The notes beneath the pieces are model-generated. The model searched no databases and was not told the DNA's origin. It worked only from the letters and a program-made list of their open reading frames with translations. From an uncultured Oscillospiraceae bacterium (GTDB lineage Bacteria; Bacillota; Clostridia; Oscillospirales; Ruminococcaceae), in the NCBI GenBank assembly GCA_900543295.1, contig UQQY01000085.1:1-9670 (forward strand): a DNA stretch of 9,670 nt, written 5' to 3'. A program made the position numbers and the translations under genes. Shown piece by piece: positions 7,114 to 9,670 of the stretch; position 1 is the first letter of the stretch, and the number at the start of each line of letters is the position of its first letter.

Positions 7114-7169
7114 ATTTTATTTAGTCGAGCCGGCGGCACTGAGGACTCTATCCTTCTCCTATTGAGTAA

Positions 7170-7198
7170 AGAATACCATATGACATTCCTTAAAGCAA
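7170..7198 (-). promoter_or_regulatory. Putative promoter of the 145-residue hypothetical gene
   Basis: On the minus strand TTGCTT (7198-7193) and TATTCT (7175-7170) are 17 bases apart, and TGG directly before the -10 makes an extended -10 element. Predicted start near 7163 gives a 145-base leader to the GTG at 7018. The -35 overlaps an inverted repeat at 7195-7218. This is part of the 352-base gap between the divergent genes; no protein gene is supported there, and I found no convincing promoter for the plus-strand gene at 7371. Confidence 0.5.
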
Positions 7199-7218
7199 AT
7201 TCTTTTTATCAAATTTGC
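7195..7218. promoter_or_regulatory. Inverted repeat, possible operator between divergent genes
   Basis: GCAAATT (7195-7201) and AATTTGC (7212-7218) are perfect arms spaced by 10 bases, the layout of a dimeric repressor site. The left arm overlaps the predicted minus-strand -35. Chance occurrence in AT-rich DNA is possible. Confidence 0.35.
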
Positions 7219-7370
7219 ATCACAATATGGACAGAAGGGGGTATATGTGTTAAGCTTATCATAAAGATTTTGATGCATTGGGATTTTGCACAGTCTTTAC
7301 ACGGGGCGCACAGCGGAATTACCAATGCATCCGATACTATATCAGAACGCCTGATAAGGAGGAATCGGAC

Positions 7371-8156
7371 ATGCCGGCAAACTATGCGCATTATCGCTTT
7401 GGCAGAGATGTTCTTAAGCGATTGCCTGAGCTCGCATTTTTACATTCGGGGCACTGCCGCCAGGCATTTTTAACCGGCCTGCACGGGCCGGATCTGCTTT
7501 TCTTTCACAACCCGCTCAAACGGGATGCGATCTGCCGGCTGGGCTACGCCATGCACCGGCAGCCTGCGCGCACCTTTTTTGAGCACGGCGTGCAATATGT
7601 GCAAAAGACAGACGATCCGCTGGCACTGGCCTATCTTTTGGGGTTTGTCTGCCATTTCACGCTTGACAGCGCCTGTCATGGGTATATCGGGGAGTATGAG
7701 GCGCAGGAAGGAGTCTCGCACGCCCGGATTGAGGCGGAGCTCGACCGGTTTTATATGCTGCGGTACGGAGAGAATCCGGCGCGCTGCAACTCTGCCGCGC
7801 ACATTCTGCCTTCCCGTGCATTGGCAAAAGCAATTGCGCCGCTTTTCAAAATTCCAGCAGAGGATGCGCTCTTGAGTATGCGTTCCATCCGGTTTTACAG
7901 CGGCCTGCTTACAGCACGAAATCCCGCAAAGCGCGCGCTGCTTTGCACGGTAATGTCGATTCCCGCGCTCAAGCACTATGTAGGGGACATGGTTATCGCA
8001 TCTGAACCGGATCCGCACTGTAAGGAGGCCGTCGAGTGGCTTTCCGCACGGGCAGCGGCCAGTGTGGAAACGGCCTGCCGTCTGATCCGCGCTTTCATGC
8101 AGTCTGTTCAGACGGACGCACGTCTTCCCGACACATTCGACCGCAGCTACGAATAA
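7371..8156 (+). CDS. Zinc-dependent phospholipase C family protein
   Basis: A 261-residue protein matching the bacterial zinc-dependent phospholipase C/S1-P1-like fold family. Members use three zinc ions bound by His and Asp side chains and the N-terminal region to cleave phosphate esters. Likely ligands visible here are H7 (YAHYRF), D41 in GLHGPDLLFF, H62 and H72, and the HxxxDxxxH set H95-D99-H103 in VCHFTLDSACHGYI, followed by SHARIEAELDRF (116-127). There is no signal peptide, unlike the secreted clostridial alpha-toxins, so this is probably one of the short cytoplasmic members whose substrate is unknown. The start at 7371 is fixed by AAGGAGG (7356-7362), 8 bases upstream; the frame is open further upstream but lacks a site. 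The MFS transporter gene follows after 25 bases, so the two are probably co-transcribed. Confidence 0.85.
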   Translation: MPANYAHYRFGRDVLKRLPELAFLHSGHCRQAFLTGLHGPDLLFFHNPLKRDAICRLGYAMHRQPARTFFEHGVQYVQKTDDPLALAYLLGFVCHFTLDSACHGYIGEYEAQEGVSHARIEAELDRFYMLRYGENPARCNSAAHILPSRALAKAIAPLFKIPAEDALLSMRSIRFYSGLLTARNPAKRALLCTVMSIPALKHYVGDMVIASEPDPHCKEAVEWLSARAAASVETACRLIRAFMQSVQTDARLPDTFDRSYE

Positions 8157-8181
8157 TCAACTGTTTTGGAGGGTGTGACAA

Positions 8182-9444
8182 ATGACAAAACGAATGAAGC
8201 TTTCAAAGCTCGAAAAAAGCTGGATTCTCTATGATGTCGGAAATTCAGCTTTTGTACTGATGGTCTCAACCATCATCCCCATCTATTTCAAAAGCATGAC
8301 GGACGCGGCCGGCATGGCGGCGTCCGATTCAACGGCTCTTTGGAGCTACGCCGCGTCCATCTGTACCGTTATCGTGGCGATTCTGGGGCCGATTTTCGGC
8401 GCGCTTGCTGACACGAAGGGCTTTAAAAAACCGCTGTTTATTCTTTTCATGATGCTCGGCGTATTGGGCTGCGCCGCAATCGCCGCACCGCTTGGATGGA
8501 TCGCGTTTCTCCTCCTTTTCATTCTGGCTAAGGTTGGCTTTTCGGGCAGCTTGATTTTTTACGACGCCATGCTGACCGATATTACGACGGATGAACGAAT
8601 GGACATGGTCTCCTCGCAGGGCTATGCATGGGGCTATCTTGGCAGCTGCATCCCGTTTATCGGCTGTCTCGTGCTTGTACTGACCGCCGATCAAACGGGA
8701 CTCGGCATGATGAATGCGCTGACGATCGCATTTCTGATTACCGCGCTTTGGTGGCTGCTTGTCACGGTACCGCTGCTGAAAAGCTATAAACAGGTGCATT
8801 ATGTCGAACGCAGGCCTCACCCGATACGTGAAAGCTTTAAGCGCATTGGTTCGGTTGTCCGCGATGTCCGCGGTCAGAAGAAAGTATTTTTGTTCCTGCT
8901 CGCCTTTTTCTTCTACATTGACGGCGTATATACGATCATTGATATGGCGACTGTCTATGGCCGCGATGTGGGTATCGGCGAGACAGATCTCCTGCTCGCG
9001 CTGCTGCTGACGCAGATTGTGGCATTTCCCTTCGCCATTCTGTTCGGACGGATCAGCAAACGCTTTTCCTGCGAAAAACTGGTGATGTTCTGTATTCTCG
9101 GCTATTTAGGTATCGCGCTCTTTGCACTTCAGCTCGACAAAGCGTGGGAATTCTGGTTTTTGGCCGTCTGCGTCGCCGTCTTTCAGGGTGCAATCCAGGC
9201 GCTGTCCCGCTCCTACTTTGCCAAAATTATCCCCAAAGAAAAATCAAGCGAATACTTTGGCTTTTTCGATATTTTCGGCAAGGGCGCAGCCTTTATCGGC
9301 ACCATGGTAATCGGCGTTTCCACCCAGCTTACGGGAAACTCCAAAACCGGTATCGCCATTCTCTGCCTGATGTTTGTGGCGGGGCTGTTCTGTTTTAAAA
9401 AGTCCGCCTCCCTTCCAAACGGCATGCAGGAAACAAAGGCATAA
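8182..9444 (+). CDS. MFS transporter, UMF1 / Atg22-like family
   Basis: A 420-residue integral membrane protein of the major facilitator superfamily, with about 12 hydrophobic segments and a basic central loop (about 200-232). The start ILYDVGNSAF (15-24) is the hallmark YD-x-x-NSAF of the Atg22-like UMF1 group. The segment FFYIDGVYTIIDMA (243-256) and the motif SRSYFAKIIPKEKSSEYFGFFDIFGKGAAFIG (342-373) are also typical, as is GALADTKGFKKP in the first cytoplasmic loop (73-84). Yeast Atg22 exports amino acids from the vacuole; bacterial substrates are mostly unknown, so amino acid or small metabolite efflux is inference. GGAGG (8168-8172) stands 9 bases before the ATG. The gene lies 25 bases after the phospholipase-like gene and 53 bases before the deacetylase gene. 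Confidence 0.9.
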   Translation: MTKRMKLSKLEKSWILYDVGNSAFVLMVSTIIPIYFKSMTDAAGMAASDSTALWSYAASICTVIVAILGPIFGALADTKGFKKPLFILFMMLGVLGCAAIAAPLGWIAFLLLFILAKVGFSGSLIFYDAMLTDITTDERMDMVSSQGYAWGYLGSCIPFIGCLVLVLTADQTGLGMMNALTIAFLITALWWLLVTVPLLKSYKQVHYVERRPHPIRESFKRIGSVVRDVRGQKKVFLFLLAFFFYIDGVYTIIDMATVYGRDVGIGETDLLLALLLTQIVAFPFAILFGRISKRFSCEKLVMFCILGYLGIALFALQLDKAWEFWFLAVCVAVFQGAIQALSRSYFAKIIPKEKSSEYFGFFDIFGKGAAFIGTMVIGVSTQLTGNSKTGIAILCLMFVAGLFCFKKSASLPNGMQETKA

Positions 9445-9462
9445 GACACATATCACCCGAAT

Positions 9463-9506
9463 TACCCGCATACAATCCGCTTAAGGAGGGGAATGATATG
9501 CGGGTA
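9463..9506 (+). promoter_or_regulatory. Hairpin enclosing the ribosome binding site and start codon of the deacetylase gene
   Basis: TACCCGCATA (9463-9472) is perfectly complementary to TATGCGGGTA (9497-9506). The 24-base loop contains AAGGAGG (9483-9489) and the 3' arm contains the ATG at 9498. The arm is followed by TTTT, so the structure might also act as a weak terminator for the transporter transcript. Folding would hide the start codon and reduce translation. Confidence 0.5.
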
Positions 9507-9670
9507 TTTTCCGTATGGGGCAAAAGGCGCGCCGCTGCGGCGGGCGCGCTTTTTCTGACCATGCTTCTGCTTTTGCTGGGGGCGCCTCTGTTCAAAAAAA
9601 CAAGAGTACAAAAGACAGCGGCGTCCGCCCGGCGGCTGCCGGTCTATTCCGTTGCATCCGACGAGCCAGA
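9498..9670 (+). CDS. Polysaccharide deacetylase, PdaB-like (partial, 5' end only)
   Basis: Only 57 complete codons are in the window. The start MRVFSVWGKRR is basic, followed by a hydrophobic segment at about 14-31 that should be a membrane anchor or uncleaved signal. The next part, ARRLPVYSVASDEP (44-57), resembles the linker that in clostridial sporulation deacetylases of the PdaB type immediately precedes the first strand of the NodB-like catalytic domain (usually followed by a TFD or SFD motif). Those enzymes act on cell wall or cortex glycan. The catalytic residues lie beyond the window, so the assignment rests on the linker alone. AAGGAGG (9483-9489) is 8 bases before the ATG. A different frame ATG at 9493 is too close to that site. 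Confidence 0.6.
   Translation, partial: MRVFSVWGKRRAAAAGALFLTMLLLLLGAPLFKKTRVQKTAASARRLPVYSVASDEP

Noticed and set aside
7027..7119. A 27-codon leader open frame on the minus strand (MRIGKQISDALL...) ending just before the ribosome binding site of the 145-residue gene
   Set aside because: It has no ribosome binding site and its first codons are the hairpin arm itself; no run of regulatory codons is seen, so chance is more likely than a leader peptide.

Overview
The window looks like chromosomal DNA of a low-to-middle GC Gram-positive bacterium of the Firmicutes, most likely a spore-forming Clostridia lineage. The signs are strong AAGGAGG-type ribosome binding sites, GTG starts, SigA-type promoters, a T-box leader ahead of an aminoacyl-tRNA synthetase gene, lipobox lipoproteins and a sporulation-type polysaccharide deacetylase start. 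The species cannot be named from the sequence. No tRNA, rRNA, CRISPR array, insertion sequence or phage gene was seen.

Layout. 1-1442 (-): 5' part of a clan GH-A glycoside hydrolase, cut by the window edge, with its own promoter. 1735-2983 (+): a tandem pair of paralogous small lipoproteins; the second is frameshifted in its signal peptide at a run of six T. 2991-3025: hairpin terminator shared by the lipoprotein pair and the convergent valS. 3039-6486 (-): an operon with a perfect-consensus promoter, a T-box leader with its terminator, a pyridoxamine-phosphate-oxidase-like flavin split-barrel protein, then valS (valyl-tRNA synthetase). 6581-7018 (-): an unrecognised 145-residue protein with its own promoter and a leader hairpin. 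7371-9670 (+): a zinc-dependent phospholipase C-family protein, a UMF1/Atg22-like MFS transporter and the start of a PdaB-like polysaccharide deacetylase, cut by the window edge.

How they work together. The best-supported circuit is the valS operon. Uncharged tRNA-Val should stabilise the antiterminator and let transcription reach the flavoprotein gene and valS. The tRNA-contacting UGGU of the T-box predicts discriminator base A, which fits tRNA-Val and argues against tRNA-Gly, the other reading of the specifier loop. The lipoprotein pair is probably cell-surface exposed and of unknown function. The phospholipase-like and transporter genes lie 25 bases apart and are probably co-transcribed, but nothing shows a shared substrate.

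Most of the window is ordinary housekeeping and accessory chromosome. The points most worth a second look are the one-base frameshift in the second lipoprotein (possible phase variation), a hairpin enclosing the ribosome binding site and start codon of the deacetylase gene, the T-box leader with its offset valine specifier, and the control region between the divergent genes at 7018 and 7371. I did not find a clear new multi-gene system.
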